From an uncultured Dialister sp. (GTDB lineage: Bacteria > Bacillota > Negativicutes > Veillonellales > Dialisteraceae): DNA of 40,572 bases. Below the pieces are notes generated by a model. That model was not told where the DNA came from. It worked only from the letters and a program-made list of their open reading frames with translations, and searched no databases. The stretch covers positions 1 through 40,572 of the forward strand of contig CAKPQG010000021.1 of assembly GCA_934178345.1 (NCBI GenBank), written 5' to 3'. The first letter of the stretch is position 1. Every line of letters starts with the position of its first letter. Shown one piece after another: positions 1-6,796 of this stretch. The translations under genes and the position numbers were made by a program.

Positions 1-54
1 TAAGGGCGAGGCTTTTTGCGTGAATGGGGATGGCGGAGTTCTTATCCGCGCGGC

Positions 55-83
55 TATGAACGGATATCATTTTATGATATGAT
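55..83 (+). promoter_or_regulatory. Promoter of small toxin gene, copy 1
   Basis: An extended -10 element (TGATATGAT, hexamer at 78-83) precedes the leader of the small peptide gene. The -35 position (55-60) is poor, so the TG extension probably carries the activity. The leader begins with CGGTGCCATCGTAAACGAT, which recurs in inverted orientation at the start of the opposing RNA. Confidence 0.55.
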
Positions 84-117
84 ACAAGCGGTGCCATCGT
101 AAACGATAGGCGGTTAA

Positions 118-276
118 GGAAACACTGATTCAATCGTTGTCAGATTTCATTCTTGGATTTTTATATAGAGCGAGGAATCATTTGACGCGAATAGCGAGCT
201 ATTTAAGGAAGATGATGACGAAGCTGTGTATAAAAATCCATATGAAATCCGACTCTGCGATTGAATCAGCGTTTCC
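118..276. mobile_element. Hairpin MITE-like element, copy 1, inside toxin leader
   Basis: This 159 bp insertion has terminal inverted repeats beginning GGAAACACTGATTCAATCG and ending with their complement, with one mismatch. TTAA flanks it on both sides (114-117 and 277-280), while the uninterrupted second toxin copy has TTAA only once there, so this looks like an insertion with a TTAA duplication. Inner arms also pair: 143-150 with 242-249 and 154-165 with 229-240, so the whole element can fold into one long hairpin. The loop keeps CGCGAATAGCGAGCTATTTA, shared with the copy at 5625-5787. It carries no gene and is probably mobilised in trans, if at all. Confidence 0.75.
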
Positions 277-309
277 TTAAATTGAGACCCCGAAAGGGGG
301 ATGACCCAT

Positions 310-378
310 ATGACGAAATACGATTTTTTAACGATCGTCTTTTTTGCGAGTATGTGTGTTATAGCACTGACAAAGTGA
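310..378 (+). CDS. Small hydrophobic peptide, putative type I toxin (copy 1, 22 aa)
   Basis: The peptide MTKYDFLTIVFFASMCVIALTK is one membrane segment with a basic end, the usual form of type I toxins and small holin-like toxins. ATG at 310 is preferred because AAGGGGG (294-300) lies 9 nt upstream; an earlier in-frame ATG at 301 touches that site. A strong terminator follows and an opposing promoter faces the gene. An almost identical copy lies at 709-777. The likely role is membrane insertion when free of an antisense RNA. The toxin function is inferred from architecture, not from a recognised family member. Confidence 0.6.
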   Translation: MTKYDFLTIVFFASMCVIALTK

Positions 379-384
379 CCAATA

Positions 385-472
385 GAAAAGCCGCCTTGCT
401 CCTGACAAGATGAGGCGGTTTTTCTTCTTGAAATAATGGGGTCATGACCGTTTATCGGATGGCACCGTTTCT
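385..472 (-). ncRNA. Putative antisense antitoxin RNA, copy 1
   Basis: On the minus strand TTGCTT (502-507) and TACAAT (479-484) are spaced by 17 bp, a good sigma-70 promoter. The transcript would run convergently to the toxin and end at the shared hairpin near 391-418. Its 5' part contains the complement of GGGGTCATGACC (438-449), which resembles the toxin ribosome binding site and start region GGGGGATGACC, so it could mask translation initiation as well as pair across the shared 3' end. Inferred from sequence only. Confidence 0.5.
389..425. terminator. Bidirectional terminator of toxin locus, copy 1
   Basis: CCGCCT (391-396) pairs with AGGCGG (413-418). It is flanked by AAAAG on the left and a T-run on the right, so it can terminate both converging transcripts. 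The loop CTGACAAG is conserved in copy 2. Confidence 0.75.
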
Positions 473-635
473 ATTTGTATTGTAAGACATTTCACGAAAG
501 AAAGCAAGGAAAACACGGATGAATTGATCCTGCGCATGATTCTCTTTCCTCTGGCAGGAGCTGCTCAAAGGGGCGGAGGCTGGCTTTGCGCATGCGATAT
601 TTTCCTGATGGCGCTATCCAATCGTTAGCATTTTA

Positions 636-644
636 TGGTATGAT
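636..644 (+). promoter_or_regulatory. Promoter of small toxin gene, copy 2
   Basis: The extended -10 TGGTATGAT (hexamer at 639-644) is the counterpart of the promoter at 78-83. The leader that follows lacks the hairpin element found in copy 1. Confidence 0.55.
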
Positions 645-708
645 ACAAGCGGTGCCATCGTAAACGATAGGCGGTTAAAATTGAGACCCCGAAAGGGGGA
701 TGACCCAT

Positions 709-777
709 ATGACGAAATACGATTTTTTAACGATCGTCTTTTTTGCGAGTATGTGTGTTATAGCACTGACCAAGTGA
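709..777 (+). CDS. Small hydrophobic peptide, putative type I toxin (copy 2, 22 aa)
   Basis: This encodes the same 22-residue peptide as 310-378, with one silent difference near the end (ACC for ACA). The same AAGGGGG site lies 9 nt before the ATG at 709. The leader here is short and continuous (TTAA then AATTGAGACC), which shows the uninterrupted form. The terminator loop differs from copy 1, so the two copies have begun to diverge outside the coding part. Confidence 0.6.
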   Translation: MTKYDFLTIVFFASMCVIALTK

Positions 778-784
778 CCAATAG

Positions 785-871
785 AAAAACCGCCTCGACC
801 CTGACAAGTTAGGCGGCTTTTCTACTAACAATAAATGGGGTCATGACCGTTTATCGGATGGCACCGTTTCT
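785..871 (-). ncRNA. Putative antisense antitoxin RNA, copy 2
   Basis: Minus-strand TTGCAT (901-906) and TACAAT (878-883) are 17 bp apart. The RNA would carry the complement of GGGGTCATGACC (837-848) near its 5' end and stop at the hairpin 790-816. The -35 box abuts the start of the prepilin peptidase gene. Confidence 0.5.
788..823. terminator. Bidirectional terminator of toxin locus, copy 2
   Basis: CCGCCT (790-795) pairs with AGGCGG (811-816), with A-rich and T-rich flanks on the two sides. Confidence 0.75.
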
Positions 872-915
872 ATCTGTATTGTAAGATATCCAGCGAAAGA
901 ATGCAAGGTAAACCT

Positions 916-1566
916 ATGGACTTCTTTTACTTGGCAGGCGGCGCGGCTGTGCTGCTGCTGACATTTCTGCTGCATCGCTTGGGAAATGCCTGGATCGATG
1001 CACTCTATGCCTCGCACCGGGACATCCTGACATTTCCTTTGGCCGTCAAAGAACGGGGACGCTTGCGGCATTTTCTTCTCCCGCTCGCTTTCCTCCTCTG
1101 CGGCGCGCGCGCGGTCTACATCGCATCAAGCCCTGTCGAGCTTTTCTTCCTGCTCTTCGCTTCCGCGTTCCTTCTGCTCATGACTGCGACCGACTTCGAG
1201 CAGTACTGCCTCTTTGACGCGATGATGCTTCCTTTCGCGGCGGGCGGTCTTCTCCTCTCGCTCATCCAGCTTCCCCTACTGACCGATCGTCTCATCGCAG
1301 CCGCGGCGGGCGGCGCGGCCTTCCTTGTGCTCGCCATCCTCTCGCGCGGGGCGCTGGGCGGGGGCGACGTGAAGCTCATCGCGGCGCTCGGCCTCTGGCT
1401 GGGGACCGATGCTCTCCTCTTCGTCACGATGACCGGTATCGTATTCGGCGGTCTTTCTGCCCTTCTCCTGATGCTCCTTCGCCTCAAGAAAAGAAAGAGC
1501 GCCTTCGCCTACGGCCCCTACTTCGCGCTGACGGCGCTCGCGCTCTTCATGATGCGGAGTGTGTAG
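916..1566 (+). CDS. Type IV prepilin peptidase (A24 family)
   Basis: This is a membrane aspartyl protease of the A24 family, which removes the leader from type IV pilin-like or type II secretion pseudopilin precursors. Counting from the upstream in-frame ATG at 901, the two hallmark aspartates are visible: D98 in TATDFEQYC and D156 in GALGGGDVKL (GxGD motif). Six or more hydrophobic segments surround them. I chose ATG 916 because GCAAGG lies 6-8 nt ahead, whereas ATG 901 has no usable site. The N-terminal zinc/methyltransferase domain of full PilD enzymes is absent, as in shorter CpaA/TadV-like forms. No pilin or assembly genes adjoin it; its nearest neighbour is the small-toxin repeat. Confidence 0.85.
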   Translation: MDFFYLAGGAAVLLLTFLLHRLGNAWIDALYASHRDILTFPLAVKERGRLRHFLLPLAFLLCGARAVYIASSPVELFFLLFASAFLLLMTATDFEQYCLFDAMMLPFAAGGLLLSLIQLPLLTDRLIAAAAGGAAFLVLAILSRGALGGGDVKLIAALGLWLGTDALLFVTMTGIVFGGLSALLLMLLRLKKRKSAFAYGPYFALTALALFMMRSV

Positions 1567-1568
1567 TG

Positions 1569-1885
1569 AGGTTCAGGGTTCAAGGTTCAGGGTTCAGGGG
1601 TGTGGAGGCAGCTTTGCCGCGAGTATATATGAGGTGATGCCCGAAAGTAGCATACCAGTGACTGGTGACTAGTGACTGGTAGCTAGGGATTAGGAGTCTC
1701 AAGTGACTGGCATGCCAGCTCATGGCATTGCCATTATTTATACTTCGCGGCGCTTCCATACTTTTATGCGCCGCACCACAATTTCGCATTTCTCATTTCT
1801 AATTTCGCATTCAATCGAGGCTTTCAAACGCAATCACGGGGCACCACGCCCTAGGGGTTCACCCTGAACCCTGAACCCGTTTCCC
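1569..1885. repeat. Intergenic short-repeat mosaic
   Basis: Units GGTTCAGG lead in, followed by a GCGGC hairpin, a GTGACTGGTGACTAGT array, GGGATTAGG, a GCGGCGC/GCGCCGC hairpin near 1751-1775, ATTTCTC-type units and finally CCCTGAA units in the opposite sense. The block is roughly mirror-like. No gene is visible in it. Confidence 0.85.
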
Positions 1886-1947
1886 ATCCCCTCGATTCAT
1901 ACCAACCGCCCATATCTATTCCAAAACAGCATACAAAGAAAAATCGT

Positions 1948-1976
1948 TTGACAGATGGCTCTTTGCCGTGTATGAT
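1948..1976 (+). promoter_or_regulatory. Promoter of T-box leader
   Basis: TTGACA (1948-1953), 17 bp spacer, TATGAT (1971-1976): a near-consensus sigma-70 promoter placed just before the riboswitch. Confidence 0.85.
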
Positions 1977-2184
1977 TATTGCAACTCAATACCCCATGCG
2001 ATGATTGGGATCAAGTGATATGATGTTCTTTTCAGAGAGCCGATGGTTGGTGAAAATCGGCAGGAAGCATATGACGAACTCTCCCAGGAGCTCCGGATCG
2101 AAGCAGTGATGCCGTAGAGAAGGCGGAAGTCCCCGTTATGGATGAACCATGAAAGTATAATGCAGGGTGGTACCGCGAAACCTC

Positions 2185-2217
2185 GCCCCTGTCTCGGAAG
2201 AGACAGGGGCTTTTATA
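2185..2217 (+). terminator. T-box terminator 1
   Basis: GCCCCTGTCT (2185-2194) pairs with AGACAGGGGC (2201-2210), followed by TTTTATATT. The 5' arm overlaps the T-box antiterminator partner. Confidence 0.85.
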
Positions 2218-2264
2218 TTATACGAAGTGGAAGAGAGATAAGCACAGAGTGGTACAGCGCAGAC

Positions 2265-2303
2265 GCGCCTCTGTCCGAGGGATCGGACGGAGGCGCTTTT
2301 TTC
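2265..2303 (+). terminator. T-box terminator 2
   Basis: GCGCCTCTGTCC pairs with GGACGGAGGCGC (ending at 2296), then a T-run. Confidence 0.85.
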
Positions 2304-2343
2304 TTTCATGGTGAGTGATAAATCAGGGTGGCACCGCGGAAAA

Positions 2344-2385
2344 CCGCCCCTGGGAGAGGAAAGCCTCTTTCAGGGGCGGTTTTTT
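2344..2385 (+). terminator. T-box terminator 3
   Basis: CCGCCCCTG (2344-2352) pairs with CAGGGGCGG (2371-2379), then TTTTTT. This is the last barrier, 29 bp before the coding start. Confidence 0.85.
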
Positions 2386-2413
2386 GATCCATGTAAACTA
2401 GGAGGAGACACAA

Positions 2414-3574
2414 ATGATGCATATGAGAAAAGTAATGAAGACGATCGGTATTGGTTCCATGGCTGCCATCATGATGGCAGGTCTGTCAGGCTGCGGCGGC
2501 AAGACGGGGGGCGCGGTGTCTTCCGGCGCGAAGAATGCGGCAAAGATCGGTTTCACGGCGGCGCTGACGGGCGGTGCGGCCGCATATGGCAAGTCGGAAG
2601 AGGAGGGCGTGCGCCTCGCTGTCGAAGAAATCAATAAGAAGGGCGATTTCCCGATCGATCTCCTGGTGGAGGATACGAAGGCTGTCCCGGCGGACTCGAT
2701 GAATGCGACGAAGAAACTGATTCAGGAGAAAGTCTCTCTGATCATCGGGCCGATGACGTCCAATGAGGCGAAGGCGGCGGGGCCGATCATCCAGAATGCA
2801 AAGGTGCCGTCTCTGGAGATTTCTGTCACGGCAGAAAACATCACGGACATCGGAGACTGCATTTTCAGAAATTCCGTACCGGAGTCGAAGAATATCCCGC
2901 AGACGGTGAAGAAGACGCACAAGCTCTTAGGCTACAAGACCGCAGCGATCCTCTATGCCCATGACAATGAGCAGCATGTGACGGCGCAGAAATATTTCCA
3001 GAAGACGATGGAAGAGGAAGGCGTCCAAGTCATCGACGTCGAGACCTTCGGCAGCAAGGACAGCGAGTACTCCGCGCAGCTGACGAATATCCAGCACAAA
3101 AATCCGGATGTCATTGTCGTATGCAGCTACTACCAGGAAGGCTCCCGCATCTTGAAGAAGATGAGAGAAATGGGCATGAATCAGCCGGTCCTGGGGGACA
3201 ATGGCTTCGTTTCGCCGGAGCTGGGCAAGATGGCGGGCGCGGCAGCGGATAATGTCTACGTCTCCTCCATGTGGTCGGCGGATCGCAAGGATGAAAAGGT
3301 GCAGAAATTCGTGGAAAACTACACGAAAGCCTATGGCCGTGCGCCCGACCAGTTCGCCGCCAGTGCGTATGACGGCGTCTACATGGCGATGGATGCGATG
3401 CAGCGTGCGGGTACGACCACCGATCACAAGAAGATCCGCGATGCGCTGGCACAGATGAAGGACTTCAAGGGTGTCTGCGGCACATTCAGTTTCGACGAAA
3501 AGCGCGATCCGGTCGTCGATCTGATCCTGATGAAAATGCAGGATGGGAAATTCGGCGTCGTGGATGTGAAATAA
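2414..3574 (+). CDS. Branched-chain amino acid ABC transporter substrate-binding lipoprotein (LivK-like)
   Basis: This 386-residue protein has a lipoprotein signal with lipobox LSGC (residues 24-27), then the periplasmic binding protein type I fold of the Leu/Ile/Val-binding family (start KIGFTAALTGGAAAYGKSEEEG, later IIGPMTSNEA and the QFAASAYDGVYMAMDA region). ATG 2414 follows GGAGGAG by 6 nt. It is anchored to a membrane face and would deliver an amino acid to an ABC permease. No permease or ATPase gene follows, so it is an orphan here and must use partners encoded elsewhere. The T-box leader with a possible Leu specifier agrees with a branched-chain amino acid ligand, although the exact ligand is not shown by the sequence. 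Confidence 0.88.
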   Translation: MMHMRKVMKTIGIGSMAAIMMAGLSGCGGKTGGAVSSGAKNAAKIGFTAALTGGAAAYGKSEEEGVRLAVEEINKKGDFPIDLLVEDTKAVPADSMNATKKLIQEKVSLIIGPMTSNEAKAAGPIIQNAKVPSLEISVTAENITDIGDCIFRNSVPESKNIPQTVKKTHKLLGYKTAAILYAHDNEQHVTAQKYFQKTMEEEGVQVIDVETFGSKDSEYSAQLTNIQHKNPDVIVVCSYYQEGSRILKKMREMGMNQPVLGDNGFVSPELGKMAGAAADNVYVSSMWSADRKDEKVQKFVENYTKAYGRAPDQFAASAYDGVYMAMDAMQRAGTTTDHKKIRDALAQMKDFKGVCGTFSFDEKRDPVVDLILMKMQDGKFGVVDVK

Positions 3575-3579
3575 AAGGT

Positions 3580-4090
3580 TGATGGGTTCGAGGGAAATTA
3601 GGAATTAGGAATGAGGAATGAGGAATGAAGGTGGCGGCTTCGCCGCAAATATATATGGGGCGATGCCCGAAGGTCTGCGGATAAGCAGGTTTCCCGTTTG
3701 GGATTCCCTGACATCGACCGCCTGACTGCAAATGACAAAGATTTCTCGCTTACGCTCGAAATGACGATACGAGAGAGTCAAAAGTCACTAGTCACTAGTC
3801 AATTGAGATCCCTAACGTTTGAAAGCAGGTATGAGTGACTAGTGACTTTTGACTGGTAGCTAGGGATTAGTGGCTAGGGAATAGGAGTCTCGAGCGACTA
3901 GTGACTGGTGACTTGAATACCGACTTCGGGCATCGCCACCATCTATACTCCGCGGCGCTTCTATTTTTTTATGCGCCGCACCACCCCCTTTGAACCTTCG
4001 GAACCTGTTGAACCCGCTGAACCTCTTTCGCATGTAATCAAGGGACGAGCCGCCCCACGGGCTAACCCTGAACCTCATCGGGTGTCATAC
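3580..4090. repeat. Intergenic short-repeat mosaic with dispersed 'GTCATTTCGAG' module
   Basis: Order of parts: GAATTAG/GAATGAG units, GGCGGCTTCGCCGC hairpin, GGGGCGATGCCCGAAG, a dispersed module (3675-3770) ending AAAGATTTCTCGCTTACGCT, AGTCACT units, GGGATTAG units, GCGGCGC hairpin, 9-bp GAACCTGTT-type units and CCCTGAACC. The 3675-3770 module recurs inverted at 10210-10310. No gene is seen in this stretch. Confidence 0.85.
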
Positions 4091-4099
4091 AATGGGAAA

Positions 4100-4140
4100 A
4101 CGGGCGGCAGAAACGATTTCGTTTCTGCCGCCCGTCTTTT
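4100..4140. terminator. Long perfect hairpin terminator
   Basis: A 16-bp perfect stem (4100-4115 with 4120-4135, core GGGCGGCAGAAACG) has A-runs on the left and T-runs on the right, so it can stop transcripts from both sides. It lies about 110 bp beyond the proA stop and most likely ends proA transcription on the minus strand. Confidence 0.8.
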
Positions 4141-4144
4141 GCGT

Positions 4145-4249
4145 GGAGGATGGCGCGAAGCGCCGCACCGTTCTCGTTGAACCTGTTGAACCTAATCCCT
4201 AATCCCTAGCTACTAGCGACTAGTCACTAGTCCCCAGTCACTAGTCGCT
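4145..4249. repeat. Short-repeat mosaic next to proA stop
   Basis: GGCGCGAAGCGCC hairpin, then GAACCTGTT units, TAATCCC units and AGTCACT units up to the proA stop codon. The array is inside the proA 3' untranslated region, upstream of the terminator. Confidence 0.8.
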
Positions 4250-4251
4250 CA

Positions 4252-5535
4252 TTACTTCAGATCCTTAAAATGGAACTGCTTCTTCCCCGATGCGTAGTCG
4301 CCTACGGTCTGTCCGTGGCCGAAGAGCTTGTACTTGTAGGAGATGAGGCCTTCAAGGCCGACCGGGCCTCTGGCGTGAATCTTGGAGGTGGAGATGCCGA
4401 CTTCTGCGCCGAAGCCGTAGCGGAAGCCGTCGGCGAAGCGGGTGGAGGCATTCTGGTAGACGCCGGCGGAGTCGACGAGTGCCATGAAGCGTTTGGCAGC
4501 TTCCGGATTTTTCGTCATGATGCAGTCGGTGTGATGGCTGCCGAAAGTATTGATGTGGGAGATCGCTTCGTCCAGATCGCCGACGAGCTTGATGGCAAGG
4601 GTTAGAGAGAGGTATTCCTTGTGGAAACTTTCGCTCTCAGAAATGACATCGACAGGGATGATGGTATTCACTTCTTCCGTGCCGCGGATCGTGACGCCGG
4701 CTTCGGTGAGGGCGCGGGCGAGTTTCGGCAGGAAATCCTTCGCTATGCTCCGATGGACGAGGATGGTCTCGACCGCATTGCAGGCCGCAGGGTACTGCAC
4801 CTTGGCGTCCACGATGGCGGGGATGGTGATTTCTTCCTCATAGTCCTTGTCGACGTAGATGTGGCACACGCCGTCCGCATGGCCGAGGACAGGGATCGCG
4901 GTGTGAGACATGATGTACTGCACGAAGGCATTCGAGCCGCGCGGGATAAGGAGATCGACGGATTCGTGACATTCGAGAAGCTCGTCGATCTCATTGTGCT
5001 GCTCGGCCTGGAGCAGTGCGTTTTCCGGAAGACCGGCAGCGATGGCAGCTTCGCGGATCAGGCGGAAGAGGACGCGGTTTGTGTAGGTCGTTTCCTTGCC
5101 GCCTTTCAGGATGGCACAGTTGCCGCTCTTCAGGCAGAGGGAGGAGATCTGTACCAGCGCGTCGGGGCGGGCTTCGAAGATGACGCCGATGACGCCGATG
5201 GGGCAGGTCACGCGGTAGAGAGAGAACCCTTCGTCGAGCTCGCGGGCGAGCGTCACGCGATCGATCGGATCCGGCAGACCGATGAGGCCGGTGAGCTCTG
5301 CTTCGACGTCGGCGAGCTTTCCTTCATCGAATTTGAGGCGTTTCTTGACGGCAGGAGCGATGCCGTTCTCTTCTGCCAGCGCGAGGTCTTTGTGATTGGC
5401 GGCAAAGATTTCTTCTTTGCTTGCAAGGAGCGACTCGCGGATGAGGGCGAGCGCGTGATTTCTTTTTTCGAGGGAAGACGCAGCCAGAATGGGGGAGGCG
5501 AGCTTCATTTTGCGGGTTTCTTCTTTGATGTTCAT
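4252..5535 (-). CDS. proA: Gamma-glutamyl phosphate reductase
   Basis: This cytoplasmic enzyme of proline synthesis reduces gamma-glutamyl phosphate to glutamate semialdehyde with NADPH. The protein has 427 residues, normal for ProA. Visible hallmarks are the aldehyde-dehydrogenase-like nucleotide region (CPIGVIGVIFEARPDA, 111-126), the catalytic cysteine in YPAACNAVET (C252) and the C-terminal GAEVGISTSKIHARGPVGLEGL stretch. GAAAGGATC precedes the ATG. The usual partner proB (glutamate 5-kinase) is not adjacent, so the pathway is split here. Repeat arrays border the gene on both sides: its 3' end runs into AGTCACT units and its 5' side into GTGACTAGT units plus a hairpin element. Confidence 0.95.
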   Translation of the reverse strand: MNIKEETRKMKLASPILAASSLEKRNHALALIRESLLASKEEIFAANHKDLALAEENGIAPAVKKRLKFDEGKLADVEAELTGLIGLPDPIDRVTLARELDEGFSLYRVTCPIGVIGVIFEARPDALVQISSLCLKSGNCAILKGGKETTYTNRVLFRLIREAAIAAGLPENALLQAEQHNEIDELLECHESVDLLIPRGSNAFVQYIMSHTAIPVLGHADGVCHIYVDKDYEEEITIPAIVDAKVQYPAACNAVETILVHRSIAKDFLPKLARALTEAGVTIRGTEEVNTIIPVDVISESESFHKEYLSLTLAIKLVGDLDEAISHINTFGSHHTDCIMTKNPEAAKRFMALVDSAGVYQNASTRFADGFRYGFGAEVGISTSKIHARGPVGLEGLISYKYKLFGHGQTVGDYASGKKQFHFKDLK

Positions 5536-5557
5536 GGCAGGATCCTTTCGGGAAGAT

Positions 5558-5624
5558 TAGTGACTGGTAGCTAGTGACTAGTGACTAGTGACTAGTGACT
5601 GGTGACTGGTGACTGGGAGATATT
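5558..5624. repeat. GTGACTA heptamer array
   Basis: About eight tandem 7-bp units of the form GTGACTA/GTGACTG, directly upstream of proA and touching the hairpin element that starts at 5625. Confidence 0.85.
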
Positions 5625-5787
5625 AGGGAAACACTGATTAAATCGTTGTCCGACTTGGCTCTTGTATTTTCATGCAAGGCGAGGAATAAGCCGCCGCGAA
5701 TAGCGAGCTATTTAAGAATGGTTATGACGAAGTCTTGCTTGAAAATACATGCCAAGTCGGACTCTGCGATTTAATCAGCGCTTCCCT
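5625..5787. mobile_element. Hairpin MITE-like element, copy 2
   Basis: This 163 bp element is related to 118-276. The ends read AGGGAAACACTGATTAAATCG and the complement of AGGGAAGCGCTGATTAAATCG. Inner arms pair: 5651-5659 with 5751-5759, 5665-5672 with 5740-5747, and 5674-5678 with 5734-5738. These arms differ in sequence from copy 1 yet pair just as well, while ends and loop are conserved. No TTAA duplication flanks this copy. Confidence 0.75.
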
Positions 5788-5851
5788 GGCAGCGTTTTCA
5801 TTCGCAAGGAAGGAGCGGCCTGTCCCACGGGCTAATCCTGAACCCATCAAA
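5788..5851. repeat. Partial mosaic tail
   Basis: GGAGCGGCCTGTCCCACGGGCTAA followed by a CCTGAACCC unit: the end module of the intergenic mosaic, abutting the stop codon of the minus-strand membrane protein. Confidence 0.6.
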
Positions 5852-6730
5852 CTACAATGTCGTGTTTCTTATATATTCGATATACTCATTATACTGCTTG
5901 GCAGCTTCGTAATCGTGGAGGGGGAAGCATTCGCTCGCCCAGCGCAGGAAGAGCCACAGACAACCGAAGAAAACGAGAAATTGCAGCATACGGTGAATGA
6001 CGGAGTAGGACTTCCTGTTCTTCGGGATCCATTTCGGAGAGAGACAGTAGGCACTCCGATAGATCCATTTCGCGTAGAGCGCCGCGAAGGAGAGGGCGAG
6101 CGCGAGGAAAAAGAGGAGCAACAGCAGCGAGATGTGCGAGAGCACGATGCGCTCGAACCAGCGGCTGGTATTCGTCAGAGCGAAAAACATTTCTTTCGAT
6201 GTCATCATGATCCCCATGAATTCGTAGTGCGTGAGGAAGATGAAGGCATTGAAGGTGAAGAAGCAGACGAGCGCGAGGCAGATCAGCGTTGCGAGCCGTT
6301 TGCCGACATAGACGCGGCTGATCACGTTCATCACGAAGAAGAGGAGGAGCAGGATCGCCATCGCGGTCAGAAAGTAGGGCGAGAGGTGATTGAAGGAGGC
6401 GTCCTTCATGCCGTTCACTGCGTGCGTCAGCACATAGGGGAAGATGAGGATCCATGAGAAGAAGGGAATGTATCCGATCCGCCAGAAGGGATGCAGAAGG
6501 CTGCGCCTTGTGACGAGCTCGGTCAGGAAGAAGAGCAGGCCGCATTCCGCAAAGCTGCGAAGGCAGCGGTACCACTCTGTGAGCCCCGTGATGCCGAGCG
6601 CGGCATAGTATAGATAGACAGGAAGGAGAAGGGCGAAGGTGAGCAGCAGGTAGAGAGCGATCTCTTTCGCGGAAATCGCCGCCCACCACAGCGAGAGCTT
6701 CTCATGCTCCTGCGCGAGGAAATTTTTCAT
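5852..6730 (-). CDS. Multi-pass membrane protein of unknown function, possibly truncated
   Basis: The 292 residues include about six to seven hydrophobic helices, starting after a short cytoplasmic lead MKNFLAQEHEKLSLWW. The layout (five TM segments, then an amphipathic stretch RSAYCLSPKWIPKNRKSYSVIHRM, another TM and HDYEAAKQYNEYIEYIRN) recalls the membrane half of LTA-synthase-like or phosphoethanolamine-transferase sulfatase proteins, which would continue with a large extracellular catalytic domain. That domain is absent and the reading frame stops within a few bases of a repeat-mosaic boundary and 65 bp from a hairpin element, so a 3' truncation is possible. I do not recognise the family firmly. 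AAGGAG precedes the ATG. Confidence 0.7.
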   Translation of the reverse strand: MKNFLAQEHEKLSLWWAAISAKEIALYLLLTFALLLPVYLYYAALGITGLTEWYRCLRSFAECGLLFFLTELVTRRSLLHPFWRIGYIPFFSWILIFPYVLTHAVNGMKDASFNHLSPYFLTAMAILLLLFFVMNVISRVYVGKRLATLICLALVCFFTFNAFIFLTHYEFMGIMMTSKEMFFALTNTSRWFERIVLSHISLLLLLFFLALALSFAALYAKWIYRSAYCLSPKWIPKNRKSYSVIHRMLQFLVFFGCLWLFLRWASECFPLHDYEAAKQYNEYIEYIRNTTL

Positions 6731-6766
6731 AGGAATCTCCTTATCAGGAATGAGTTACTTCTATTA

Positions 6767-6796
6767 GTATAGAGGCCTTGCGGGATTTCAGCAAGA
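6767..6796 (-). promoter_or_regulatory. Promoter of the membrane protein gene
   Basis: Minus-strand TATACT (6767-6772) with TTGCTG about 17 bp upstream, ending roughly 36 bp from the start codon. Confidence 0.7.

Larger units (their letters stand above)
1983..2386 (+). promoter_or_regulatory. T-box riboswitch with three successive T-box/terminator modules
   Basis: The leader has one Stem I. The lower helix pairs TGGGA (2006-2010) with TCCCA (2082-2086), an AGAGAG bulge lies near 2035, the apical loop GGTTGGTG is at 2045-2052, and the specifier side reads GAACTC, which suggests the Leu codon CTC (2079-2081). After Stem II/III-like hairpins come three T-box sequences: AGGGTGGTACCGCG (2164-2177), AGAGTGGTACAGCG (2246-2259) and AGGGTGGCACCGCG (2325-2338). 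Each is followed by its own terminator. Modules 2 and 3 have no Stem I. The UGGN bulges read UGGU, UGGU and UGGC, so the third would prefer a tRNA with G73 rather than A73. It controls the LivK-like gene downstream. Confidence 0.9.

Noticed and set aside
536..619. Short frame between the two toxin copies as a prepilin peptidase remnant
   Set aside because: It has a glycine-rich patch but no aspartate motif and no convincing similarity to the peptidase that follows copy 2.
2308..2637. 109-codon frame over T-box module 3 and the LivK start
   Set aside because: It runs through a terminator hairpin and the signal peptide region of a clear gene in another frame.
4621..5574. 317-codon plus-strand frame opposite proA
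   Set aside because: ProA is full length with its catalytic cysteine; the opposite frame has no recognisable features.
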